DNA of 64,000 nt. Source: a virus. The notes under the pieces were generated by a model. The model had not been told where the DNA came from. It was given only the letters and a program-made list of their open reading frames with translations, and ran no database searches. Shown one piece after another: positions 47,260 through 56,114 of the stretch. Location: IMG/VR virus record IMGVR_UViG_3300024257_000003, positions 62,001-126,000 of that record; one strand, given 5' to 3'. Position numbers and translations under genes: made by a program. Numbering within the stretch: position 1 is the first letter of the stretch; every line of letters begins with the position of its first letter.

Positions 47260-47724
47260 CTAGCTCCTTGAGTTCAATGCAACCATACGATCGAATATAA
47301 AGTAGAACTTAGATTCATGTCGTGTGACCCTATCTTGATGACAGGACTTGCATAATGTTATACCATTTTTTACATCCAAAGTCTTCTCTGGAAATAAATA
47401 CTTCGGCCTAATGTGATGCACCTCTAGTTTCCCACCAAGGCGTCCACACATTTGACACTGGAAGCAATCTCTTTTCAGAATATACTCCCTCCAATCTGCA
47501 TACCAAGGTGTACCATACAAGGCTTTCGCCTCATCATAGTTTCTTGGAATCTTTCGTAGAGTCGCTGAAGCTGTCGAAGTCCTTGAGGTCCTTCTCTTCC
47601 TGCGAGGCTTCCTTGGAGAAGATTTAACAATCTTCGTACTCCTAGCCTTTCTTTTCTCTCGCTCTCTCTTCTTCCTCTCGAGCTCCTTTAGCTTCTTCTC
47701 TACTGCGTTACTCATACTTAACAT
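47260..47724 (-). CDS. HNH endonuclease
   Basis: 154 residues from the ATG at 47724 (a second ATG at 47715 is equally possible). A very basic N-terminal tail (~60 residues of Lys/Arg) precedes an HNH domain: Cys90-x2-Cys93, HH at 103-104 (KLEVHHIRPK), Asn120 and Cys125-x2-Cys128-His129 (NGITLCKSCHQ). HNH proteins beside terL often take part in DNA packaging cleavage; a homing endonuclease is the alternative. It overlaps the peptidase-like gene. Confidence 0.85.
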   Translation of the reverse strand: MLSMSNAVEKKLKELERKKREREKRKARSTKIVKSSPRKPRRKRRTSRTSTASATLRKIPRNYDEAKALYGTPWYADWREYILKRDCFQCQMCGRLGGKLEVHHIRPKYLFPEKTLDVKNGITLCKSCHQDRVTRHESKFYFIFDRMVALNSRS

Positions 47725-48295
47725 GAGACAAAAACTTCAAATCCTCTGTGGCGGTCGCGTAAGCGATCATAGTTCCCTTACTTGCCTTAACAAAAAAGAG
47801 TGCGGCCTCCTCCATTGAGGAGTAGTCCTTCTTAAGGCCCCAATTACAGAGCGTCCCGTACCTCTTCTCCTGATCTTCATTCATGTAGGAAAAGACACAG
47901 GTGTTGTGGCCTGACAAATCGCCAAAGGCGTCAACCCACCTAAGGGTCAAAACCTTAACGTCAAAGACGCCAGGAACGAACTGAAGCATCTTGGCCGCAT
48001 AGATGGCAAACTCATCGCAATCAGTCTGAAATTTCAATCCTGTCCTAATCTTTCTTTCTACCCATTCTGCTGATCTCATCCAGCCGTGCTTAATCTTTAG
48101 GCCAAAGGCCTCCACGACGTCCGCAGACCAAACCAGGAGGTTGAGGCGCTGGACTGCCTGGATGACAGTGCCGTAGCGAGGGACCGGCAGGCCTGGCCAG
48201 AGCGTATCGTGGACCTTATTCGCGACCCTGCTAACAAAATAAGTCAACCAAAAGCTAAGCTTGGTCGCCGACCACCATATGATAATCTTCTTCAT
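47708..48295 (-). CDS. Transglutaminase-like cysteine peptidase candidate
   Basis: 195 residues. A hydrophobic N-terminal segment (IIIWWSATKLSFWLTYFVS) may anchor it in a membrane. FQTDCDEFAIYAA (Cys93) and LSGHNTCVFSY (His130), followed by Asn151, fit the Cys-His-Asn/Asp arrangement of bacterial transglutaminase-like peptidases. Possible roles are processing of virion proteins or cell-wall peptide cleavage. The assignment rests on motif spacing only. Confidence 0.55.
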   Translation of the reverse strand: MKKIIIWWSATKLSFWLTYFVSRVANKVHDTLWPGLPVPRYGTVIQAVQRLNLLVWSADVVEAFGLKIKHGWMRSAEWVERKIRTGLKFQTDCDEFAIYAAKMLQFVPGVFDVKVLTLRWVDAFGDLSGHNTCVFSYMNEDQEKRYGTLCNWGLKKDYSSMEEAALFFVKASKGTMIAYATATEDLKFLSHVKYE

Positions 48296-48719
48296 TGCAA
48301 ACGTCCCTCCCTTTGCAGAACCTCACGACCTTTCTCATAACACCTGGCAGTTGTGTAATGGTATAGCTGCTGTAGTTCTCCATAAAGCTGTTACGTATCT
48401 CATTAATCCCGATAACATATGCACCAGAATTCTTTAAATCTAAAATTAGACAGTGTGTCTCACTGTACTCTTCTTCAAATCCTACGGCGATGACAAGATC
48501 TGTCTGATCTATTAGCAGTTCCCTCTCTTTCTTGGAGAGTGAGGCTATGTCTGCGCTACTTATTGACCTAATCTTTGAAGAATATGACAATCCTTTAGCC
48601 AATCCCAACGCTCTTGCGTGGTCATATGCCTCAGAGTTGGAAATTATTACAATACTTACTGCATGTTTGATACGACTATAGATTATCTTGGAGATCTGTT
48701 CGTCGTTTATTGATTTCAT
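48255..48719 (-). CDS. Rossmann-like protein, possibly Sir2-like
   Basis: 154 residues. SIVIISNSEAYDHARALG and DQTDLVIAVGFEEEYSETHC, followed by YVIGINEIRN, resemble the C-terminal half of Sir2/SIR2-like Rossmann folds (strand-loop-helix after an acidic residue). No complete NAD motif is visible. It overlaps the peptidase-like gene by 41 nt. The function is not assigned with confidence. Confidence 0.45.
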   Translation of the reverse strand: MKSINDEQISKIIYSRIKHAVSIVIISNSEAYDHARALGLAKGLSYSSKIRSISSADIASLSKKERELLIDQTDLVIAVGFEEEYSETHCLILDLKNSGAYVIGINEIRNSFMENYSSYTITQLPGVMRKVVRFCKGRDVCNEEDYHMVVGDQA

Positions 48720-49597
48720 GCGTGGTAAGCCAATGCCTCCTGGCCAAAGGCAGATCTTGCATTCATTTGGCTCCTTCTAATGGACTGCATCGCCCTCTGC
48801 CTCATTGTGGCAGCATAATCAGAGTCAATGAACTGACTCTTTCTGTTTACGGACCTGCGTCCATGTCTATTCCCGAACTCTGAGATCTTCCATACCCCTT
48901 CAGCGGCCATCATGCCAACTTCAGCTCCTATAAGGCCACCAGCCACAAGGCCGATGCCTCCTACAAGCATCCCACCCTTAGGAACCATCTTAATGGCGGC
49001 TGCGGCTCCAAGCCCAGCGCCAGTAATCGCTCCAGCCTCGGCACCAAGGTTGCTTGCAAGCTGCCTGGGCATCCCGTTTATGGGATCAAAGATATTATCA
49101 TCAGTCATCATGGCCGACAGACCTGCCGTGGCGCCAAGGCTGACCATGCTTTTCATCTGCCAAAGGTTATGTCCGACTCTGCCTAGGTGCTCTCCTGCTG
49201 ATCTGGCTCCGAATCGCCTAACAGCTTGACCTGTCTTGGGGTTAATCTGCTTCCCGTACTGCTTAACAAACTCTTCTGGCTCGTAGCCCATTGCTCTTGC
49301 ATAGTTTTGAGCTCCCATCCTATTGGGACCCATCTCTGCCATGGTGTCAGCAGTAGCCCTGAAGGCATTCATTTGGGACTGCTCGAACCTTCTGTGAGCT
49401 CGATAGCCCCCCACTCCGCTCCGTAGCCCTCCGCTTATTCCTGCAACGCCATGATAGCCAGCCTTGGCAATCGTGCTGGCACCAAGGAAGGCAGCAGTCC
49501 CTCCGAAGGCGGCACCGCGATAAACCGCATTCCCCATCTTCCCAACAATATTTCTTTGGGCCTCACTATGTGCTTTAAGCTTATCCCACCAATTCAT
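48716..49597 (-). CDS. Glycine-zipper virion-internal protein candidate
   Basis: 293 residues. Two Gly/Ala-rich hydrophobic regions (AAFGGTAAFLGASTIAKAGY; LVGGIGLVAGGLIGAEVGMM) can insert into membranes. The C-terminus (MRQRAMQSIRRSQMNARSAF) is basic and helical. Such proteins are typical of ejection or pilot proteins. It starts at a TAATG overlap with the preceding gene. Confidence 0.6.
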   Translation of the reverse strand: MNWWDKLKAHSEAQRNIVGKMGNAVYRGAAFGGTAAFLGASTIAKAGYHGVAGISGGLRSGVGGYRAHRRFEQSQMNAFRATADTMAEMGPNRMGAQNYARAMGYEPEEFVKQYGKQINPKTGQAVRRFGARSAGEHLGRVGHNLWQMKSMVSLGATAGLSAMMTDDNIFDPINGMPRQLASNLGAEAGAITGAGLGAAAAIKMVPKGGMLVGGIGLVAGGLIGAEVGMMAAEGVWKISEFGNRHGRRSVNRKSQFIDSDYAATMRQRAMQSIRRSQMNARSAFGQEALAYHA

Positions 49598-50199
49598 TAG
49601 TCATTCCAACCAAAGCCAAATGGGTTTACAAAGTCAGCTGCGGCCATGCCTCCATAGACCATGGCGCCTCTAGCGCCTACGGCTCCAGCACGAGCCCAAC
49701 CTCCTGGGCCGTTTGCCTTAGCTCCTAGCTCCGCTGCTGAGCCCCAATTCCAGGCACTTCTTGCCATCATCTTAGCCTCACCCCAGGCTTGTCCAGCCGC
49801 TCGACCTCCAGGACCGACTTCTTTCTGTCCGGATATCGCGAGGAGTGAGCTGGAGGGACCATGGGCAGACATAATATTCTCACGTGCCTTCCCGAACCTT
49901 CCTGGAGCAGCCTTAACCTGCCCAAGCCCAAACAAACTGCTCATGCCACCCTCGCCTTGAAATGGCTCTTTCATGGCCGTGAATCTGGTTGAGGCGGCGG
50001 TCCTTGTGGCGCCGGCTGCCCTTCTGGCGCGATCCCTTGCTTCTGCCGCCTTCCTCTTAACGGTTGGCCCGTGCGCCGCGCGTGCTTTCCTGGCCCTATT
50101 AAGCCCAGATCTACCACCTCTTCTGAGGCGCCGACCCTCGCGTACGGTCACCTCAGCGACATTGCCTACTAGATTCCCTGCCTTATTTGCTAGTCCCAT
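49597..50199 (-). CDS. Arg/Ala-rich virion-internal protein candidate
   Basis: 200 residues. The first ~75 are extremely basic (EGRRLRRGGRSGLNRARKAR), suitable for DNA binding. The rest is Gly/Ala-rich with a weakly hydrophobic end (AVGARGAMVYGGMAAADFVN). AGGGAATTAAC precedes the ATG. It forms a set with the neighbours at 46589 and 48716. No family recognised. Confidence 0.6.
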   Translation of the reverse strand: MGLANKAGNLVGNVAEVTVREGRRLRRGGRSGLNRARKARAAHGPTVKRKAAEARDRARRAAGATRTAASTRFTAMKEPFQGEGGMSSLFGLGQVKAAPGRFGKARENIMSAHGPSSSLLAISGQKEVGPGGRAAGQAWGEAKMMARSAWNWGSAAELGAKANGPGGWARAGAVGARGAMVYGGMAAADFVNPFGFGWND

Positions 50200-50200
50200 G

Positions 50201-53200
50201 TTAATTCCCTATATGGTGTTGAGTCCAATTTTCTGAATTCATCATCCTCTTACTCCAGCCGCGTGCAATCCTATTGCCTTCCATAAGGCCTCGCCTTGTG
50301 CGCGTGCTGCGCTTCACTGTATTAATAACCCCGTCTATTCGGTATCCAGACCCAAAGTCTCCAATGTTTGCTTGCCTGTTGGCTTGGGCCCATCCGTGTC
50401 TGAGTCCCTCCTGAATTGTGGAATCATCACGTCCTCCCGCAGCCTGCATTGCAGAAAGCTCAGTATCTGGATTCCGAATTCTGTGGACAATGCTCGAGGC
50501 CCTAAAATTTCCAAATAGTCTTTCCAGATCTGTAAACGCATTGTGCGTAATCTTTCTTTTCGCTCCCTTCTGGATATTGTGAGCCGCGCGCCAACCAGCA
50601 TCTGACCACATTCCAGTCTCAGATTCGACTGCTTCCTCCTGAGCTCTGTTAAAAGCACGCGCATCGAATATTCTGTCTGAAGCCTTTCCAAAAGGTAGAC
50701 TCGCCGCTGCCCCTTGGCGGACGAGCTGCAAGTTGAGGTTAACATTGTCATCGCCAAACAAAAGAGCGGGAGTACGACCATATGTAGATCCTGCGTTGGG
50801 ATCGAAGACGGCAGTCATCGAGCTCTGTGAGGCCATTAGCTCTTCGAGCATCTCCGTTGCTCTCTCACCATATGGCTGATCTTGGAATACTTTATTAGAT
50901 GCATACGCATCACCATGGGAGACCTCGGGAGCATCAATGCCGGCTAGACGTAAGGACATAGTATTCCCACCGCTAAGCATAAGCTTTACGGTGTCTGCAT
51001 CTTCTATCTCATAGTCTGTGACCTTCTGCTGCCCTATCTGACCTTCATACCTCCTGTTCAAAGCATGGTCTAGCCCCTGCCAAGGGGAACCGAAGTCGGT
51101 CTTTTTGCTTCTGGTGGCGTCGGCAACACCCCCTCCGTGAGCCATGCCCTCCTCTGGATTTAGAGCGCGGTTGGAGCGGACCTGTCTCTCATAGAGAGTG
51201 CTAACAACCTGCTTGTCGCGCTTCAGTGCAGCCTCTTCTGATATCGCTCTGATCTGACGGCCGCCGCCCTCCTTCCTTACGATCTCACCATGACGCTTTC
51301 CTTTGCCTGTCCATTGTCCCAATGGACTCCCGTAGTCAATAATGCCAATGCGCTTGGCGCCTCTCTGGTCCGCAGTTAAGACAATGTTGCCAAAGTTGAG
51401 ATCTCCATGACGCATCTGCTCGTGTAGTGTTGATACAGCTTCGTTTATGCGACCCAAGCCAACCTCTCTTAGCTCAGAAGGGGACAGGTCCTTCAAGGGA
51501 GACCCTTCAAAGTATTCCATGTCCATCTGTCCCTGGCGACCAGGACGGGCGGCATAAACATCTGGCCCAACTGAGGAGCTAGCCTTGCTTGTCAAGGCAA
51601 CCTCTGATTTAGGAATTCTCCCGGCCTTACGAACAAAATTGAATGACTGGCCTCTGAAATAGCCCTCCATGAGGTGAGCTTCGCCACTTGCTCCGGCACC
51701 AAGCCTCTTTACGCGAGTAGCAAGGGCGATGGCATCTTGGAAGCCAGGAGATCCTGTCATCTCAGCAAAGGTCTCTGCAGCTCTAGTCAATCCCCTGAGG
51801 GCATTCCAGCCAGAACCAAAGTCAGCAGTCTTCTTTCTTGCTGGCCCCTTAAAGCCTTCGTGCCTAAGTCCTTCGATGACGTTATAGGCATCATCCTTCC
51901 CAGAAATCTTTCCTGGCTCTATCTGCATCCCGGGATAATAGCCCTGAAACTTAGACATGCGCTGGTGAGCACGACCGGCGTCGGACATGTCAAGATATCT
52001 AACTTTTCCTGCAACAATATCATCTGCAGCAGCCTGTGTGTGCAATAGCCTCCCAGAGGATGCTTCTATGACCGCTTGGTTGGCAGTCATGTCTGTCCCC
52101 TTGAAGAATGAGGGAAGGTCCTTTTGTATTTGCACATCAAAGAAGCTTTGATGCTTGGCCATTGCCCCATATACCTTATCTAAGCCGATGTCTCCTGTAA
52201 CAAGAAGGTCAATGTCCTTAGACTGTCTTGTCCATTCGGGACGAAGACTTGACACCAGATGCTCTCTGGCCACCCCTCCCTTAACATATAGATTGCCCCC
52301 CATTCCTGCAATCTCATCTGCCAATGCACCAACGCCAGCAATAGCAGCAGGGTTGTTCGGGTCTGATAGGCCCGCAGCCTCTGCGTTTGAGAATGCTGCA
52401 GATATGCCACCTTCTTCCTTTACAATCTTTGTTGGTCGTCCAATGTGCGACGGGTTATAATCCTCCGTCGAAACTCCTTTCAGAACTCTTACTTCAACTT
52501 CTCCCCTTAACCGGCGCGTTCCGCGCCGCAAGCCCTCAACCTTCTTTTGATGGAAAAAGTCTCTTAGAACTCCGGTCGCGGAAAAGCCCTCCAACTCTCT
52601 CCTTTCTATGAAATCAGTTCGACTCAGGGTCACGGCGTCAGTCTTTGGATCGTAACTTCTGACAGCGTGCGGCTTGTCTGCGTGTCCGATTCTCGGCATC
52701 CGAAAATCTCTCGGCTTCATATCAGTCCGCAGAATCTTTTTTTCTGTGCTTTCGAATCGGATGCTTTGGTTACGAGTGTAGAGGTGTGCGCCCTCAGACA
52801 TATCTAATTTAGAGAGCTCTTTTTCAGGTATAAAGAAGAAGGTGCTATCAGATACAGAGCTGTTTCCAGTAGCGGAACTTTTCGCGTACGCAGACAGAAG
52901 CTCCTCACGGCTCCCCTTTTGCATTCGGCTTCCGTAAACGCCAACACTCCCTGCTTCATTCAAAGCATTGGAGCCTCCTGGAAGGAGTCGCTGCGTCTCG
53001 AGAATTGAATCGTGGGCGTAATTTGGAGCACCATGAGAGAACCCCGCTCCTAAATCTAAAGTGCTTTTTGGCGTCCATGTTTTTTCAGGCCCTGCGGCTC
53101 GTATATTAATCTTTTCTGCGGCTGCTTCGTATCGTTCAATTTCCGGTCTTGACTTCTTAAAGGCCGCCAGATTCTTTCTATAATTCCGCCCCCCTTTGCC

Positions 53201-54037
53201 CAAGAGCCCCTTTGCCGCCTTTAGCCCAAGACCTATCCCGGCTCCGCCGAGTGCAGCTGTAAGGGACGGGGTTATACTGCTATAGGCCGCCATTCCGCCG
53301 ACCGCCGCGCCCCATCCAGCTCCTCCGCTGCCAATATATGAGAAAGCCCTGTCAAGATCTAGGAGGGGGATCTCTCTCCTTAGTTCTCCATATCCATATT
53401 TTTTGGTTCTTGACCAAAGGTCCTTAGCCTTGGTTAAGGCCCCCCTCCAACCAGAACCAAAGTCAGTATTGTGCTTACGGGTTTGCCCAGCAAAACCCGC
53501 ATGCTTCATTCCCTCTATATAGTTATATTCATCATCAGAACCAGAAAAGAGTAGCCCAACGCCAGCAATAGCAGCTGCTCCTCCAGCTAGAAGTCTCCAG
53601 TTGCTTTTGATCCCACGCATGGCACGTGCGCTAGTGCCCTCTGGAGCCTCCTTAGCGGCTGTTGCAACCGAGGCGGTAGGGTTGGATGGATTAGGGGCAG
53701 AAGCCCCCACAGAGGGGGCTGTAGGGGCAGCAAGGGCCATATCATCGGGGTGCCATGGCAGACTTGTCTCAGCGGTTGGAACATGAGGAACATGAGCCCA
53801 TCCTCCTGGAGCTCTAGGGGCGTATACCTTGTGCTCTGGGGTGCCCCAAGCAGGAGCAGTTCCAGTGGTCTTATATATACTGTCTAGAACATCCCAAGCG
53901 GCCTGACCTCTTGCACCCTTTAGCTCGTCTGCAGAGAGTCCCCCCATGAGCTTAGAGACTCGCTTCGCATGAGCGCCCAGATCATTAGAGGCATCCCAAT
54001 TGGTTTTACCTGCTGCGAAGTCGTCTATGGCTGACAA
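50201..54037 (-). CDS. Multi-enzyme cargo protein: NTase-like, kinase-like and SNase modules with four repeated linkers
   Basis: 1278 residues. A linker of the form EG[ML]xHxGFxGxxRKxxxDFGSGW occurs four times (its Asp at 192, 739, 981, 1227). It separates: an N-terminal part with a TM helix (~148-165); a part with a nucleotidyltransferase-like motif (GGVAREHL, then DIDLLV, Asp608/Asp610); a kinase-fold module (HGDLNFGN 877-884, DYG at 901); and an SNase module (LRLAGIDAPE with Arg1030 and Glu1038, YGR with Arg1088). All key residues for kinase and SNase are present. Probably packaged and ejected; the linkers may be sorting or cleavage sites. Confidence 0.75.
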   Translation of the reverse strand: MSAIDDFAAGKTNWDASNDLGAHAKRVSKLMGGLSADELKGARGQAAWDVLDSIYKTTGTAPAWGTPEHKVYAPRAPGGWAHVPHVPTAETSLPWHPDDMALAAPTAPSVGASAPNPSNPTASVATAAKEAPEGTSARAMRGIKSNWRLLAGGAAAIAGVGLLFSGSDDEYNYIEGMKHAGFAGQTRKHNTDFGSGWRGALTKAKDLWSRTKKYGYGELRREIPLLDLDRAFSYIGSGGAGWGAAVGGMAAYSSITPSLTAALGGAGIGLGLKAAKGLLGKGGRNYRKNLAAFKKSRPEIERYEAAAEKINIRAAGPEKTWTPKSTLDLGAGFSHGAPNYAHDSILETQRLLPGGSNALNEAGSVGVYGSRMQKGSREELLSAYAKSSATGNSSVSDSTFFFIPEKELSKLDMSEGAHLYTRNQSIRFESTEKKILRTDMKPRDFRMPRIGHADKPHAVRSYDPKTDAVTLSRTDFIERRELEGFSATGVLRDFFHQKKVEGLRRGTRRLRGEVEVRVLKGVSTEDYNPSHIGRPTKIVKEEGGISAAFSNAEAAGLSDPNNPAAIAGVGALADEIAGMGGNLYVKGGVAREHLVSSLRPEWTRQSKDIDLLVTGDIGLDKVYGAMAKHQSFFDVQIQKDLPSFFKGTDMTANQAVIEASSGRLLHTQAAADDIVAGKVRYLDMSDAGRAHQRMSKFQGYYPGMQIEPGKISGKDDAYNVIEGLRHEGFKGPARKKTADFGSGWNALRGLTRAAETFAEMTGSPGFQDAIALATRVKRLGAGASGEAHLMEGYFRGQSFNFVRKAGRIPKSEVALTSKASSSVGPDVYAARPGRQGQMDMEYFEGSPLKDLSPSELREVGLGRINEAVSTLHEQMRHGDLNFGNIVLTADQRGAKRIGIIDYGSPLGQWTGKGKRHGEIVRKEGGGRQIRAISEEAALKRDKQVVSTLYERQVRSNRALNPEEGMAHGGGVADATRSKKTDFGSPWQGLDHALNRRYEGQIGQQKVTDYEIEDADTVKLMLSGGNTMSLRLAGIDAPEVSHGDAYASNKVFQDQPYGERATEMLEELMASQSSMTAVFDPNAGSTYGRTPALLFGDDNVNLNLQLVRQGAAASLPFGKASDRIFDARAFNRAQEEAVESETGMWSDAGWRAAHNIQKGAKRKITHNAFTDLERLFGNFRASSIVHRIRNPDTELSAMQAAGGRDDSTIQEGLRHGWAQANRQANIGDFGSGYRIDGVINTVKRSTRTRRGLMEGNRIARGWSKRMMNSENWTQHHIGN

Positions 54038-54040
54038 GTG

Positions 54041-54901
54041 CTACTCCTTTTCCTCAGTAATCTGTGCCTGTAGTTGCTTAACTCTCTTCATTAGTTCAGA
54101 CATGTGCACAGAAGCGTCCTTAACATTCTCACCCTCTCGAGCGGTCATGACTCTTTGTTCTCTTCTGGTCCCTACTAGTTCCTTACGAAGACGATCCTTC
54201 CGCGCCCACAACTTCTCCTTAATCTTCATAAGGTCAGCTACATCCTTTACATAGTTGTCTACAATGTCTCCCGCCTTAGTAGTTGTAGTACTAACAAGCT
54301 TCTCTTCTGTAAGTCCTTGCAGTTCAGGCTCCGACGCAAGCTTTGCGTTGACCCTGCTCTCTAATAGTTCTATCTCTGCAAGTTCTAGTATGAACCTTTG
54401 GTCTGTATACTCTTCCTCTCTTCCGGTCACATCAAACTCTATGGAAAGCTTTTGTACTGCATCATGTAGGATGTCTGTCTCTATTGGGCATGCCCTTCCT
54501 ATTGGAACAACCCGACGACTCTCCCCTGATCTATCTATCTCCTCTTGGAGGCTTACATAAGGACAGGTGCGGGCACGGGGACAAACCTCTGGGCCCCAGC
54601 AGGTCATGATCTGCTGTATAGAAGCACCAGTCTTCATACGCTGGTGAGCGGTCCTTAGGCCGCGAGCTTCTTCAGCTGTGAGTTGAATATCAGTATAGGC
54701 GCCAGAGGCAAGCTTCATCCCGTCGAACCAGTTGTGCCTTACAACATCCCCGCCTTCAGTTATCGCTGTCCCATTAAATGAGACAAGTGCCATCTTATCT
54801 CCTTTGGGAACCTTCTCTAGTATAGGGAGCTTCTTAGGAGAAGGCTTCTCTTGGTCTACTATAGGAAGACCATCTTCGTATTCTGGGATCCATTCATCCA
54901 T
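54041..54901 (-). CDS. Cysteine-cluster protein, possible terminase-associated factor
   Basis: 286 residues. Cys101, Cys107, Cys113 and Cys138 (CWGPEVCPRARTCPY and PIGRACPIE) form a conserved-looking metal-binding site I have seen in other phage proteins of unknown role. The C-terminal ~120 residues are a long coiled coil. It is at the start of the late gene set, where a terminase small subunit would be expected, but no helix-turn-helix is evident. GGAGAAGTTGTA precedes the ATG. Confidence 0.5.
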   Translation of the reverse strand: MDEWIPEYEDGLPIVDQEKPSPKKLPILEKVPKGDKMALVSFNGTAITEGGDVVRHNWFDGMKLASGAYTDIQLTAEEARGLRTAHQRMKTGASIQQIMTCWGPEVCPRARTCPYVSLQEEIDRSGESRRVVPIGRACPIETDILHDAVQKLSIEFDVTGREEEYTDQRFILELAEIELLESRVNAKLASEPELQGLTEEKLVSTTTTKAGDIVDNYVKDVADLMKIKEKLWARKDRLRKELVGTRREQRVMTAREGENVKDASVHMSELMKRVKQLQAQITEEKE

Positions 54902-55167
54902 TACAACTTCTCCGCTAGCATCTTAACTAGTTCCTTAAACCTTTGATATTCTTCAGGTTGCTTCAACCAATCAATTACACACCTTCTTACGTAGGTGCAA
55001 TCCATGGGGTCCTCTTTGGTCGTAGCTCGGAGCATGCCAGCGAACCTCTCTGCATAGAGAGGGCCTTCCATGAGTTTCTGTAGCTCGTGAATCAGGAGGA
55101 TGTTGTTTAGTATGTCTTGGAGGGAGGAGCCGAGTTCGGCTCTGCATCTGGCATCTAGTGCGCTCAT
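54901..55167 (-). CDS. Small helical protein
   Basis: 88 residues, all helical (LGSSLQDILNNILLIHELQK, PEEYQRFKELVKMLAEKL), with a DPMDCTYVRRCVIDW centre. GAGG lies at good distance before the ATG, and the stop overlaps the next start by 1 nt. A terminase-small-like or regulatory role is possible but not shown. Confidence 0.6.
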   Translation of the reverse strand: MSALDARCRAELGSSLQDILNNILLIHELQKLMEGPLYAERFAGMLRATTKEDPMDCTYVRRCVIDWLKQPEEYQRFKELVKMLAEKL

Positions 55168-55218
55168 AAGTGCCTCATAGGTTTTGTAAGGGATTACAAA
55201 TTATACCTTATTGCGGCG

Positions 55219-55650
55219 TTAGGAGGCAACTGTGCGGAGGGATCCTTGCTTTAATTCTTCTAGTTGCGCGGGTGAGAGATTCATCTCAATGATAGAAGAA
55301 GTCTTCTTGTCACCAGACTCTGGCGGGTCTGGTGCTATCCACTTAAAGGCCATGGAGACAAGTGCGGCGGCGATGAGAGAAGCGACAATAGATATGACCG
55401 CCCACTTCCCACTAAAGGTCGCGCCGGTGGTCTCTAGCTCCCTCAACCTCTTCTCTTGATCTACGTCCTTCGATTCCAATACGTTGACCTTTACTTTTAG
55501 TTTGGTCAACTCCTCGGGATGATAGCCTATCATCCTGCCCTTAAGTTCTTGTACGTCCCCGCTTATCTTTTCATAGTTATCATTTAATCTTTCTAGTTCT
55601 TTTAGCACATGGCGGGACCACTCATTCCACCCATTTTGATCATTGCTCAT
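55219..55650 (-). CDS. Coiled-coil protein with one membrane helix (XhlA-like layout)
   Basis: 143 residues: N-terminal coiled coil (~10-75), one transmembrane helix (~84-105, VISIVASLIAAALVSMAF), short charged C-terminus. This layout is that of XhlA-type holin accessory or haemolysin-like proteins, but other phage membrane proteins share it. GGGGAGATCTACA precedes the ATG; the stop of the PAS gene overlaps the start by 4 nt. Confidence 0.6.
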   Translation of the reverse strand: MSNDQNGWNEWSRHVLKELERLNDNYEKISGDVQELKGRMIGYHPEELTKLKVKVNVLESKDVDQEKRLRELETTGATFSGKWAVISIVASLIAAALVSMAFKWIAPDPPESGDKKTSSIIEMNLSPAQLEELKQGSLRTVAS

Positions 55651-56102
55651 TGTAGATCTCCCCGCTGTTTTTTGCTATTAGGGCAAATTTGACAAGGAGA
55701 GGGCCAGAGGCGACCAAAGGTATAGGTCTCACTCTCGTCATGCCTGGACCAGCTAGTCCAAAGAACTGTAACGTACTCCCCTTCTTTAGTCCTCAGCCGA
55801 TTAGAAGTCACAAAGTACCCCAACTCTTGTGGACTTCTTGCATGCATAACCCTTTCGATTTTTTCCCTATCCTCAGGATGAATGATATCGGAGATAGACC
55901 TCCCTTTAATTTCACTCTTTGAATACCCCAGTTCACGCAAGGCCCTGGGGTTGCAGTCTTCTATGATCAAATCGTTGAAGATAAAGATCATGTCAGGACA
56001 AGAGTTGTAGAAGTCCTCGAGCTGAGAATTCCTCTTTGCCAACTCATCGTCCCTTCTGTTCAAAGCTATCGTTAGCTTCTTCAGTTCGGTCAGTGTTTTC
56101 AT
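55647..56102 (-). CDS. PAS-domain protein
   Basis: 151 residues from the ATG at 56102 (a TTG at 56114 would add four). A short coiled coil precedes a PAS domain (~28-115): NSCPDMIFIFNDLIIEDCNP, LGYSKSEIKGRSISDIIHPE, RLRTKEGEYVTVLWTSWSR. PAS domains sense small molecules, redox or light, usually in kinases or regulators. Here it stands alone with a CQICPNS tail. It is the first gene of the leftward set and could be a sensor or partner of host signalling. Confidence 0.75.
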   Translation of the reverse strand: MKTLTELKKLTIALNRRDDELAKRNSQLEDFYNSCPDMIFIFNDLIIEDCNPRALRELGYSKSEIKGRSISDIIHPEDREKIERVMHARSPQELGYFVTSNRLRTKEGEYVTVLWTSWSRHDESETYTFGRLWPSPCQICPNSKKQRGDLQ

Positions 56103-56114
56103 GATTACATCCAA

